A DNA stretch of 12,070 nt from assembly GCA_021442845.1 (NCBI GenBank), contig JABUSD010000052.1, forward strand, positions 1 through 12,070. Direction: 5' to 3'. The position numbers were made by a program, and so were the translations under genes. This document shows, piece after piece, positions 1-6,854 of the stretch. This stretch comes from Holdemanella sp. (GTDB taxonomy: Bacteria; Bacillota_I; Bacilli_A; Erysipelotrichales; Erysipelotrichaceae). Every line of letters begins with the position of its first letter. Position 1 is the first letter of the stretch. The notes under the pieces are model-generated. The model had not been told where the DNA came from. It did no database searches and saw nothing but the letters and a program-made list of their open reading frames with translations.

Positions 1-1578
1 CCCTGTGATTGCAGCAGCTGCAAGTTGCCAGCAGCAAAAGCCTACAACCGGTACGAGCAGATATGCAAACGGTGCAGCAATGCTGGCAAGAATGGAATTT
101 GAACCGTCCTCCAATGCTGGTGAAAGCTTCCATGTAAAGCTTGCCATCACCTGCACAATGGTGTTGCACAAGAGAACGATAGTACCAGCTTTGATAATGT
201 ACGATTTTCCGCGCTCTAACATAGAACGAAATGCGTATCTCAGGGAAGGAAGCTTGTACTCAGAAAGTTCCATAATAAACAGACTCTTTCTGTATTTCAT
301 ACCTGTAATCTCTCTGATCAGCAGAGCCCCCAGAAGAATGATACCTATCCCTACGAAATACATCAGAGGTCCTACCCAGCCCTCCTCAGGGAAGAACGCA
401 CCTGCAAATAATGCAATAGCAGGAAGCTTTGCGCCACAGGGCATAAAAGTGCACAACAGTGCTGTGGATCTTCTCTCTCTTTCATTTTTGATTGTTCTGC
501 AGGCCATGACAGCCGGAACACTGCAGCCCGTTCCGATTACCATGGGAATAACAGATTTCCCGGATAGTCCCACCCTCTTAAAAATTGGGTCCAGTACAAC
601 AGTTGCTCTTGCCATATATCCGCAATCCTCAAGCAGTGCAATCAGGAAATACATTACCATTACCAGCGGAAGGAATCCTACAACTGCTCCCACGCCGCCG
701 ATGATTCCGTCAACAAGTACAGAATAAACAATCGGAGAAGCATCCTTCACAAGCTCTGCGACAAAGCTCTGAAAGCTCTCAATCCATCCTGTAAAAACTC
801 CCTCCAGAAATTTTCCGATTCCAATCGGGCTTTCAGCCTGGGAGATATAGAAAACAAGAAACATAATGCCAGCAAATACGAGCAATCCTATAACAGGATG
901 CGTGACGATTCTGTCTATCCTGTCATCCCATGACTTTTCACTTGTTTTTGTTTTTCGGATCTCCACTTCAGATACAATACCTCCGACAAAATCGAAACGC
1001 TTTCTGTCTGCCTCTTCCACCTGCCTTTTGTCAGTCAGATTACCAATATACTGCGTAAAAGGTACCGGCTGCGTTTTACCGCAAATGGATACCGCCACAT
1101 CAATAAGTTTTGAAAGCCCGTCACCGTACAGAGATGCCGTTTTGATTACCGGGCATTTCAGTTTTTCAGAAAGTTTGTTTTCATCAATCATGTTCTGTTT
1201 TTTGGCATTCACATCTATTTTATTCAGAGCAACCACGACCGGTATGCCCAATTCCAAAAGCTGCGTAGTGAAAAACAGACTTCTGCTCATATTCGTGGAA
1301 TCCACAATGTTAATAATCACATCCGGATGCTCATCTCTGACATAGGAGCTTGTTATACTCTCTTCTGAAGTGAAGGGAGACATGGAATACGCTCCCGGCA
1401 AATCTACGACAATGATGTCATCCTTATACTCTGCCTTTTTGTAACTGCTTTTTAACCGTCCTTCTCTTCTTTCTACCGTAACCCCGGCCCAGTTCCCCAC
1501 ATGCTCATGCTTTCCGGCCAATGCATTATACATAGTCGTCTTCCCTGAATTCGGATTTCCTGCCAATGCAATTTTCAT
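1..1578 (-). CDS. feoB: Ferrous iron transport protein B (FeoB), 3' end outside the window
   Basis: FeoB is the GTP-dependent inner-membrane Fe2+ importer. The first 526 residues are present and the frame is open to the window edge; the family is usually around 600-800 residues, so the last membrane segments are missing only because the window ends. The N-terminal G domain shows G1 (GNPNSGKTT, residues 7-15), G3 (DLPG, 59-62) and G4 (NKID, 119-122). A cytosolic helical linker follows, then a polytopic membrane region from about residue 210. That region carries the two Cys-containing gate motifs of FeoB: GTGCSVP in the first half and PCGAKLP about 35 residues later. The start ATG is preceded by AAGGAGAG at normal spacing. 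feoA lies 87 bp upstream, and a DtxR-type box sits between the two genes. The rows I counted here are richer in GC (about 48-52%) than the 3' part of hydF or the sugar operon. Confidence 0.96.
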   Translation of the reverse strand, partial: MKIALAGNPNSGKTTMYNALAGKHEHVGNWAGVTVERREGRLKSSYKKAEYKDDIIVVDLPGAYSMSPFTSEESITSSYVRDEHPDVIINIVDSTNMSRSLFFTTQLLELGIPVVVALNKIDVNAKKQNMIDENKLSEKLKCPVIKTASLYGDGLSKLIDVAVSICGKTQPVPFTQYIGNLTDKRQVEEADRKRFDFVGGIVSEVEIRKTKTSEKSWDDRIDRIVTHPVIGLLVFAGIMFLVFYISQAESPIGIGKFLEGVFTGWIESFQSFVAELVKDASPIVYSVLVDGIIGGVGAVVGFLPLVMVMYFLIALLEDCGYMARATVVLDPIFKRVGLSGKSVIPMVIGTGCSVPAVMACRTIKNERERRSTALLCTFMPCGAKLPAIALFAGAFFPEEGWVGPLMYFVGIGIILLGALLIREITGMKYRKSLFIMELSEYKLPSLRYAFRSMLERGKSYIIKAGTIVLLCNTIVQVMASFTWKLSPALEDGSNSILASIAAPFAYLLVPVVGFCCWQLAAAAITG

Positions 1579-1607
1579 CTTATCTCTCCTTATTAGTTAT
1601 CCTTTAT

Positions 1608-1626
1608 TTTAGTTAGTCATACCTAA
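1608..1626 (-). promoter_or_regulatory. DtxR-type iron box between feoA and feoB
   Basis: Read on the minus strand this is TTAGGTATGACTAACTAAA. It matches the DtxR/IdeR consensus TTAGGTTAGCCTAACCTAA at 14 of 19 positions by my hand alignment, and both half-sites (TTAGGT and CTAAC) are kept. It lies 30 bp before the feoB start. I see no convincing -35/-10 pair just upstream, so it may act as a roadblock, or serve a weak feoB promoter that I cannot recognise. Assignment to a DtxR-family iron repressor is inferred from the motif only. Confidence 0.55.
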
Positions 1627-1665
1627 CCTATAGGCCAAAAATAAACGGCTTGCCCCGCCTATTTT

Positions 1666-1881
1666 TCAAGCAACACCGATCAACTTAGCTATATCATTGT
1701 CAATGTTGTATCGTCCGTCCTTCACAGCGACCACCATACTGTGTTTTTTTCTGGAGATGATCGTAATGCTTTCTCCCTGGTAGCAACCCAGAGAAAGCAA
1801 AAATGCTCTGAACTCTTCATCTGCAGTCGTGATATCGCTTATCTTGTATGTATCGTTTTCTTTTCCTTCATATAATGACAT
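1666..1881 (-). CDS. feoA: Ferrous iron transport protein A (FeoA), SH3-like
   Basis: This is a 71-residue stand-alone FeoA, a small cytosolic SH3-fold protein thought to bind and modulate FeoB. The length fits the family (about 75 residues). Recognisable features are the YKISDI segment near residue 12, the LLSLGCYQGESITII strand-turn region (about 28-42), which corresponds to the usual LxxLGxxxGxxI core, and the C-terminal strand with NIDNDIAKLIGV, where the family usually ends in an IAxxI-type helix. The ATG at 1881 has CGGAGAG five bases upstream. It is the first gene of the feoAB unit and follows an iron-box-covered promoter. The assignment is firm because of size, motif and position directly before feoB. 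Confidence 0.93.
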   Translation of the reverse strand: MSLYEGKENDTYKISDITTADEEFRAFLLSLGCYQGESITIISRKKHSMVVAVKDGRYNIDNDIAKLIGVA

Positions 1882-1892
1882 TGTGGCTCTCC

Positions 1893-1911
1893 GTTGGTTA
1901 GTTTTACCTAA
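1893..1911 (-). promoter_or_regulatory. DtxR-type iron box A upstream of feoA
   Basis: The minus strand reads TTAGGTAAAACTAACCAAC, which matches the DtxR/IdeR consensus at 14 of 19 positions. It covers the predicted transcription start and abuts the feoA ribosome binding site. Occupancy by an Fe2+-loaded repressor would block initiation, the expected control for an Fe2+ importer. The binding protein is not in the window. Confidence 0.65.
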
Positions 1912-1912
1912 C

Positions 1913-1931
1913 TATAATTAGAATAACCTAT
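1913..1931 (-). promoter_or_regulatory. Second, weaker DtxR-type box B over the feoA -10 element
   Basis: The minus strand reads ATAGGTTATTCTAATTATA, 12 of 19 matches to the DtxR consensus, with one strong half (TAGGTTA). Its centre is 20 bp from that of box A, so both would lie on nearly the same face of the helix. It overlaps the -10 hexamer. The weaker match makes it less certain than box A. Confidence 0.4.
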
Positions 1932-1948
1932 CTTATTCGCATTGTCAA
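1920..1948 (-). promoter_or_regulatory. Sigma-A-type promoter of feoAB
   Basis: On the minus strand a perfect -35 TTGACA (1943-1948) is followed after 17 bp by TATTCT (1920-1925) as -10. The start would fall near 1912, about 30 bases before the feoA ATG, inside the iron-box region. Spacing and the -35 are consensus; the -10 is 4 of 6. Confidence 0.65.
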
Positions 1949-2178
1949 CAGAAAATAGTGCACAAACATGAACGCTTACGTTGTTCTTCTGAAACGTTTT
2001 GCTTTCTTTATATATTAGAGTTCTTGACAGTTCATGATATTTTTTGCAAAAGGGTATAAATCTTGATTCATTTTTCAGAAAGCCTTATTTTATATCGGTT
2101 GTAAGGCCAGGTACGGGTTATACCGTGGCAAATAAGTAATATTTTAATCATAACATTCTATAACCTCTCATAATTATT
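1932..2178. other. Non-coding spacer upstream of feoAB containing one dyad
   Basis: I find no gene here on either strand. The only structure is an inverted repeat at 2106-2129 (GCCAGGTA and TACC-G-TGGC, 8 bp with one bulged base, 7-base loop). It has no U-run on either side, so it is not a standard terminator. The stretch separates the feo promoter from the decayed genes to its right. Confidence 0.5.
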
Positions 2179-2433
2179 CTATATGATTTTCCAATACCTT
2201 TTTGTTCCGCCAACCCGTTCGAGCATGCCTCTTCCTTTTAAGGCCCTAATTACTCTTTGGACAGTCCTTTCAGACCTAATTTTTTTGGAAATTGATGCTG
2301 CTGATTCGTCTGGATTTACCTTAATAATATCCAATACCATTTGTTCATCTTTAGATAATTCAATTACGACACTATGTAGCTTGAAAATAAAAATAAAACC
2401 TTCTGTTCCGTTTACATAATCAATGTCAACCTG
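2179..2433 (-). pseudogene. C-terminal winged-helix remnant of an AlbA_2/divergent-AAA-type regulator
   Basis: The minus-strand frame that ends at the TAG at 2179-2181 is open for 84 codons back to another stop at 2434-2436. It encodes a typical C-terminal winged helix: helix-turn-helix text ASISKKIRSERTVQRVIRAL, then LKGRGMLERVGGTKRYWKII as wing and end. This matches the C-terminal DNA-binding end of ATP-binding regulators with an N-terminal Schlafen/AlbA_2 domain, where VxYxxG..FxF..F comes before the winged helix; here VDIDYVNGTEGFIFIFK is present. The large N-terminal part is absent and the frame is blocked by a stop. There is no start codon with a ribosome binding site; the only in-frame ATG is inside the domain. 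I read it as the truncated 3' end of a dead gene. The family assignment is from memory of the motif, so moderate. Confidence 0.55.
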
Positions 2434-2534
2434 CTAAAATGCCACACAATAATGGACTAAAGGTAATTTCTGATAATCTTGTATTATATGTAAAAAGAAA
2501 CTGAAGACATTGATTCGTTTTCATATCCCTTTTC

Positions 2535-2737
2535 TTATTCTCTTAAATATTTCAAACTGTCTTTGTAGTTCAGTTTCTTATCAAAGGCGTATCCATAAAC
2601 CTTTTCTATGAGACTCGCAGAAGGTCTTGTTTCACCCTTCTCATTTCGTGATATTGTTACTTGCTGTACATTAATCTGCGGTGAACTAGAATTTCTCTAA
2701 TCGATAGCTAGTCTTTTGAAAATTTATATTCCTTCAT
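2535..2737 (-). pseudogene. Broken XRE-like HTH gene (stop codon and frameshift)
   Basis: An ATG at 2737 has AGGTGG seven bases upstream, so the original start signal survives. The frame reads MKEYKFSKD and then hits TAG at 2708-2710. It continues as LSIREIL, the usual first helix of a small XRE-type regulator, and must then change frame near 2685. The new frame gives QQVTISRNEKGETRPSAS and LIEKVYGYAFDKKLNY and ends at the stop at 2535-2537. The TISRNEKGETRPS segment is the recognition-helix end of an HTH, and the C-terminal tail resembles small HTH proteins found in toxin-antitoxin-like operons. The span between the first helix and TISR looks too short for a complete HTH, so a deletion is also likely. 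No partner toxin gene is visible. Confidence 0.6.
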
Positions 2738-2803
2738 AGTTCGCCACCTTATTTATAACACATTACTTAAACAAGTTTCCTTTATTCTTCTTAGTCACTT
2801 CAA

Positions 2804-2831
2804 TTTTACTTCGAATCCAATCGAAGTAAAA
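2804..2831. repeat. Perfect 11-bp inverted repeat next to the hydF terminator
   Basis: TTTTACTTCGA (2804-2814) and TCGAAGTAAAA (2821-2831) are exact reverse complements around a 6-base loop. It lies immediately beyond the hydF terminator and shares its A-run. It could be a second, back-up hairpin or a protein-binding dyad. No regular U-run follows it in either direction. Confidence 0.6.
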
Positions 2832-2853
2832 AAGAAGCGGAAAATCCGCTTCT
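2828..2853 (-). terminator. Intrinsic terminator of the hydrogenase maturation operon
   Basis: On the minus strand AGAAGCGGA and TCCGCTTCT form a perfect 9-bp stem with a 3-base loop, followed by a run of U (2828-2833 are all A on the plus strand). The stem begins inside the hydF stop codon region, so the hydF message ends almost directly after its last codon. Confidence 0.9.
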
Positions 2854-4048
2854 AGATAAGCTTTATAAGTTCTGGAAACAATTCAAGTGATCTTTTCAAT
2901 ATTCCCGTTAGATAAGCAATTGTGATTCCATAATTCGTGAAAGGAATGCCTTGTGATACAGCTGATTTCATACGATTCTGCACTTCTCTATCATTCAGCA
3001 TACATCCACCACAGTGAAGCACTAGATCGTATTTAGACAGATTATCTGGAAATTCACGTCCGCTGACAGTTTCAAATATAAAATCTTTACCAGTAAATTT
3101 TCGAATCATATTTGGAAGTTTAACGGTTCCAATATCATTGCATTGTCTATGATGTGTACATCCTTCTGCTACTAGAATGCAACTTCCTTCTTTTAATTCT
3201 TTAAGAGCAGACACGCCTTTTACTGCTTCAATTAAAAATCCTTTATAACGGGCAAGAAGAATAGAAAATGATGTAAGTGGAATATCCTCTGGAACAACGT
3301 CTGAAACCAGTTTAAATGCCTGGCTATCCGTTATTACCATTTTAGGCTTTTTTCCTCCTGTAGCTAGATAATCTTTAAGATCTGTATCCTGTACACATAC
3401 CGCAACTGCATTTGTATCCAATACTTCTCTTAATGTCTGCTGCTGCGGAAGGATAATACGTCCTTTTGGTGCTGATTCATCAATTGGAATGACAAGGACA
3501 ACTAAATCCTTTTCCTCTATAAGATCTCGAACAATGAATTTCTCTCTTTTATCTGGAGTAAAGGATGCAATCTTTTCCTTTAATTCATGGATTCCTGATC
3601 CAGTTAATGCAGATACATACAATGTATTTCCATTATCAGCTGGAACTTCTTCCAAAGTATCACATTTGTTATATACAGTTATATAAGGTATCTCCTTTTC
3701 CTTAAAAAGGGAGATTAGTTCTTTATCCGTTTCCTTCATGCCAGCACTAACATCAATAATTAAAACAGCTACATCCGTTTTATTTAATACCTGTTTCGCT
3801 TTTTCGACACGAAGTTCTCCCAGTTCCCCTTCATCATCAAAGCCTGGCGTATCGATAATGACAACGGGTCCCATAGGAAGAATTTCCATAGCTTTTGTTA
3901 CAGGATCTGTCGTTGTCCCTAATTTATCAGATACGATGGAAAGCTTTTGTCCTGTCACCGCATTAACAACGCTGGATTTACCGGCATTTCTTCTTCCAAA
4001 AAAACTGATATGTGCTCTTTCTGATGATGGCAGATTATTCAATCCCAT
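2852..4048 (-). CDS. hydF: [FeFe]-hydrogenase H-cluster maturation GTPase HydF
   Basis: HydF is the scaffold and carrier on which the two-iron subcluster is assembled before transfer to the hydrogenase apoprotein. The 398-residue length is normal. The N-terminal G domain has the P-loop GRRNAGKS (18-25), G3 DTPG (66-69) and G4 NKCD (127-130). The middle is the dimerisation domain. The C-terminal cluster-binding domain shows the family's Cys/His ligands, C297-x-H299 and H345-C346-x-x-C349. The ATG has AAGGAGGG close upstream and lies 20 bp after the hydG stop. It is the last gene of the operon and runs into a strong terminator. All key residues are present, so it should be functional. Confidence 0.97.
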   Translation of the reverse strand: MGLNNLPSSERAHISFFGRRNAGKSSVVNAVTGQKLSIVSDKLGTTTDPVTKAMEILPMGPVVIIDTPGFDDEGELGELRVEKAKQVLNKTDVAVLIIDVSAGMKETDKELISLFKEKEIPYITVYNKCDTLEEVPADNGNTLYVSALTGSGIHELKEKIASFTPDKREKFIVRDLIEEKDLVVLVIPIDESAPKGRIILPQQQTLREVLDTNAVAVCVQDTDLKDYLATGGKKPKMVITDSQAFKLVSDVVPEDIPLTSFSILLARYKGFLIEAVKGVSALKELKEGSCILVAEGCTHHRQCNDIGTVKLPNMIRKFTGKDFIFETVSGREFPDNLSKYDLVLHCGGCMLNDREVQNRMKSAVSQGIPFTNYGITIAYLTGILKRSLELFPELIKLI

Positions 4049-4068
4049 GTAAACCCTCCTTATCTTTA

Positions 4069-5526
4069 TTAGAATCTGAAGTCACGTGCATTGCTTGTTC
4101 GGATATCATTGATATGCTGTTTTGCAATTTCACGAACCTTTTCCTTTGGAACGTTCATTAATTCCTTTTCAATCATCTTATAACCAACTTCTTTTGTTTC
4201 TGGTGAAGCATAGTCTTCCAGATATTCAGAAAGTGTAATCAACGCGTTTGGATGACAGCAGTTCTGAATCTGTCCTGTTTTACAAAGGCTCATGAAACGA
4301 TCCCCTGTACGTCCTTCACGGTAACATGCTGTACAGAATGATGGAATATGTCCACTTTCCATCAGCCATTTAACAACTTCATCCAATGAACGCTGATCGG
4401 ATACATCAAACTGTTCTGTATCATGAGGACGTTCATCAGCTGAATAGCCTGCATATCCACCAACGGATGTACGTGATCCTCCTGAAACCTGCGAAACACC
4501 ACACTTAAGCATTTTTGAACGAACAGCTTCTGTTTCTCTTGTAGAAATAATCATTCCTGTATAAGGAACGGCAAGTCGAATACATGCAGCAATCTTTTCA
4601 AATGTCTCATCAGAAAGGCTGTTGTTGAATTCTTCTGGATCAATATCATCCGCTGGCTTTACACGCGGAACACTGATTGTATGAGGTCCTACCCCATGAA
4701 CGGCTTCAAGATGTTCAGCATGCATAATAAGTCCTGCAAATTCATACTTATAGCCTTCAAGTCCAAATAATACACCTAGACCAACATCATCGATACCACC
4801 TTCCATAGCACGGTCCATGGCTTCTGTATGATAACAATAATCGTGTTTTGGTCCTGTAGGGTGAAGCGTTTCATAGCTTTCCTTATGATATGTTTCCTGG
4901 AAAAGGATATATGTACCAATTCCAGCATCTTTTAACTTCTTATAGTTTTCAACTGTTGTAGCTGCGATATTTACATTTACACGACGGATTGCTCCATTTT
5001 TATGTTTAACGCTATAAATTGTATTAATACATTCAAGGATATATTCTAATGGGTTATTTACAGGGTCTTCACCTGCTTCAATCGCAAGGCGTTTATGTCC
5101 CATATCCTGAAGTGCAATAACTTCTTCTCTTACTTCATCCTGTGTTAATTTTTTACGTGGAATATGTTTATTCTTAAGATGATATGGACAATATAAACAA
5201 CCGTTTACACAATAGTTTGAAAGATACAATGGCGCAAAGATAACAATTCTATTTCCATAGAAAGCTAATTTGATTTCTTCTGCAATTTCAAATATTCTCT
5301 CATTTACTTCAGGAAGATCCGATGCAAGAAGCACAGATGCTTCACGGTGTGTAAGACCAGCACATGAATACCCTTTATCCGTTTTCTGTGGTCGTGCCTT
5401 TTCAAGAATCTGATGGATCAATTCTACGTCATTTTTATGCTCTTCAGCATATGCCATTGTATCAAGAATCTCCTGATGGTTAATAAATTCTTCTGCTTTT
5501 AATGATTTTGGATTATATTCAAACAT
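4069..5526 (-). CDS. hydG: [FeFe]-hydrogenase maturase HydG (tyrosine lyase, radical SAM)
   Basis: HydG cleaves tyrosine with a 5'-deoxyadenosyl radical to supply the CO and CN- ligands as an Fe(CO)2CN synthon. The radical-SAM motif CVNGCLYC provides C106, C110 and C113, and the C-terminal auxiliary cluster motif CX2CX22C is C398, C401 and C424 (numbered from the start chosen here). The open frame extends 16 codons further up to an ATG at 5574, which would overlap the end of hydE. I chose 5526 because GAAGGAG sits nine bases before it, directly after the hydE stop, and because the protein then begins MFEYNPKS, like other HydG proteins that begin a few residues before their first conserved helix. 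The result is 485 residues. It lies between hydE and hydF in one operon. Confidence 0.96.
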   Translation of the reverse strand: MFEYNPKSLKAEEFINHQEILDTMAYAEEHKNDVELIHQILEKARPQKTDKGYSCAGLTHREASVLLASDLPEVNERIFEIAEEIKLAFYGNRIVIFAPLYLSNYCVNGCLYCPYHLKNKHIPRKKLTQDEVREEVIALQDMGHKRLAIEAGEDPVNNPLEYILECINTIYSVKHKNGAIRRVNVNIAATTVENYKKLKDAGIGTYILFQETYHKESYETLHPTGPKHDYCYHTEAMDRAMEGGIDDVGLGVLFGLEGYKYEFAGLIMHAEHLEAVHGVGPHTISVPRVKPADDIDPEEFNNSLSDETFEKIAACIRLAVPYTGMIISTRETEAVRSKMLKCGVSQVSGGSRTSVGGYAGYSADERPHDTEQFDVSDQRSLDEVVKWLMESGHIPSFCTACYREGRTGDRFMSLCKTGQIQNCCHPNALITLSEYLEDYASPETKEVGYKMIEKELMNVPKEKVREIAKQHINDIRTSNARDFRF

Positions 5527-5535
5527 TTTCTTTAA

Positions 5536-5542
5536 CTCCTTC
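5536..5542 (-). promoter_or_regulatory. Ribosome binding site that fixes the hydG start
   Basis: GAAGGAG on the minus strand starts directly after the hydE stop codon and ends nine bases before the ATG at 5526. The longer alternative start at 5574 lies inside hydE and has no comparable site, so this element decides the annotation. Confidence 0.8.
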
Positions 5543-6601
5543 TTATAATCTTTTAAATCCATATCTGTCACCACGTGCAGATATGATGTTGTAACCGATT
5601 TTATTCATTCGGTTTGATAAACTTTTTAAATACTCCGCCGCTTCATCACCTGTGCATAACTTGTTGTCATATAAAGTATATTTGTTTCTTACACTTTCTG
5701 GGGATAAATTTGGCATGCATACATTTGCGCCCGCTCTTATTCCAAGTTCTCTTCCTAAAGGATCAATGGTTCCTAGAGCTGTAGTTGCTGGAAGCAATAC
5801 CTCTGGCAATGACAATCGGATTAATGCCAGCATAATCAGCGTTTGCTCTAATGTTCCTGCTTTCATATCCTTAAATGGTGTATCCTTATGTGGAATAAAA
5901 GGACCAACACCAACCATATCCGGTTTGAATCCCTTTATGAAGCACATATCCTGCGCTAAATCTTCAGGTGTTTGATTCGGTGATCCTACCATAAAACCAC
6001 ATCCAACCTGATATCCAAGCGCTTTTAAATCATATAAACAGCGCATTCGATTATCAAAAGACATCTCAACTGGATGAAGAGTTTCATAATGCTTCTTATT
6101 TGCAGTTTCATGTCTTAATAAATATCGATCTGCACCAGCTTCCTTCCAGAGTTTATATACTTCAAAGGGATATTCTCCAAAGGATAGAGTAACAGCGCAT
6201 TCTGGATGAAACGATTTGATTGATTTTACAATATCTGCCATTTCTTCAGGTGTAAAAGCTGGATCTTCGCCTCCCTGCAGAACAAACGTCCGATAACCTA
6301 ATGTCCATCCTTTTTCACAACATTCCAGTATCTCTTTTTTTGTAAGCCTATACCTTTCACAATTTCGGTTAGAGCTTCGTATACCACAGTAATAACAGTT
6401 ATTCTTACAGATGTTTGTGAATTCAATCAATCCACGCACATAGATATCTCTTCCATAATATTTCTGCCTTATTTTTTCTGCCTTCTCCATAAGATATTCC
6501 ATATCTGGCTTTTGGATTTCGCGAATCAACTGTGTATATTCTTCTTGAGATAACGATGTATTCTTTTCAAGCTTATCGATAAGTTGTCTAATTCGAGTCA
6601 T
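5543..6601 (-). CDS. hydE: [FeFe]-hydrogenase maturase HydE (radical SAM)
   Basis: HydE is the radical-SAM enzyme that acts on the HydG-derived iron synthon during assembly of the two-iron subcluster. CKNNCYYC gives the cluster ligands C65, C69 and C72. Further family marks are QGGEDP, RYLLRHETAN and GVGPFIPHKDTPF. The second, optional [Fe-S] site of some HydE proteins (CX7CX2C near the C terminus) is absent: only one cysteine (in NKLCTGDE) lies there. The ATG at 6601 gives 352 residues, close to Thermotoga HydE (about 348). An in-frame GTG at 6637 would add 12 residues but would overlap the preceding gene by 29 bp. The ribosome binding site before 6601 (AAAGG, 12 bases away) is poor, which suggests coupling to the stop of the upstream gene seven bases before. 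Confidence 0.95.
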   Translation of the reverse strand: MTRIRQLIDKLEKNTSLSQEEYTQLIREIQKPDMEYLMEKAEKIRQKYYGRDIYVRGLIEFTNICKNNCYYCGIRSSNRNCERYRLTKKEILECCEKGWTLGYRTFVLQGGEDPAFTPEEMADIVKSIKSFHPECAVTLSFGEYPFEVYKLWKEAGADRYLLRHETANKKHYETLHPVEMSFDNRMRCLYDLKALGYQVGCGFMVGSPNQTPEDLAQDMCFIKGFKPDMVGVGPFIPHKDTPFKDMKAGTLEQTLIMLALIRLSLPEVLLPATTALGTIDPLGRELGIRAGANVCMPNLSPESVRNKYTLYDNKLCTGDEAAEYLKSLSNRMNKIGYNIISARGDRYGFKRL

Positions 6602-6608
6602 ATACAAA

Positions 6609-6854
6609 TTAGACCTTTGAAAGTGCCGCTTTCGCACTCACTCCTGGAAGTTTTCCTATTTTGCCTGATAGGGCAGAAATCTTATCCTGTGGAGCATCAA
6701 CAACAATACTGATTACATTTACATTTTTAGGTTTGTAGGGAATTCCCATTCTTCCGATTATGTACTGACCATAGTCATGTAATATATCGTTTAAAAGTTT
6801 GACGGATTCAACATCCTCTACAATAATACTTATAATCGCAACTCTTGTTTCCAT
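6609..6854 (-). CDS. TM1266-family putative [FeFe]-hydrogenase system regulator
   Basis: This is a small 81-residue protein of the TM1266 family, with a ferredoxin-like (ACT/NikR C-terminal-like) fold. It regularly leads hydrogenase maturation operons and is annotated as a putative iron-only hydrogenase system regulator. The pattern is clear: METRVAIISIIVED as first strand, a helix with VKLLNDILHDYG, the middle QYIIGRMGIPY, a strand VNVISIVVDAP, and the helix and end KIGKLPGVSAKAALSK. There is no DNA-binding domain, so a direct transcription role is not evident; a ligand-sensing or protein-binding role is inferred. The ATG has AAAGGAG six bases upstream. It is the first gene after the long leader and is followed by hydE after seven bases. 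Confidence 0.9.
   Translation of the reverse strand: METRVAIISIIVEDVESVKLLNDILHDYGQYIIGRMGIPYKPKNVNVISIVVDAPQDKISALSGKIGKLPGVSAKAALSKV

Noticed and set aside
5..1345. Plus-strand open frames of 240 and 159 codons
   Set aside because: They lie antisense to feoB, whose motifs are all intact, and have no recognisable protein features.
2183..2419. Plus-strand 78-codon open frame
   Set aside because: The minus strand of the same stretch encodes a clear winged-helix end; the plus-strand frame is its shadow.
5527..5574. N-terminal extension of HydG to the ATG at 5574
   Set aside because: It overlaps the 3' end of hydE, has no ribosome binding site, and a strong GAAGGAG fits the ATG at 5526.
6602..6637. 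GTG start of HydE at 6637
   Set aside because: It would overlap the preceding gene by 29 bp, and the ATG at 6601 gives the usual HydE length. The AGGAG just before the GTG is too close to it for normal spacing.
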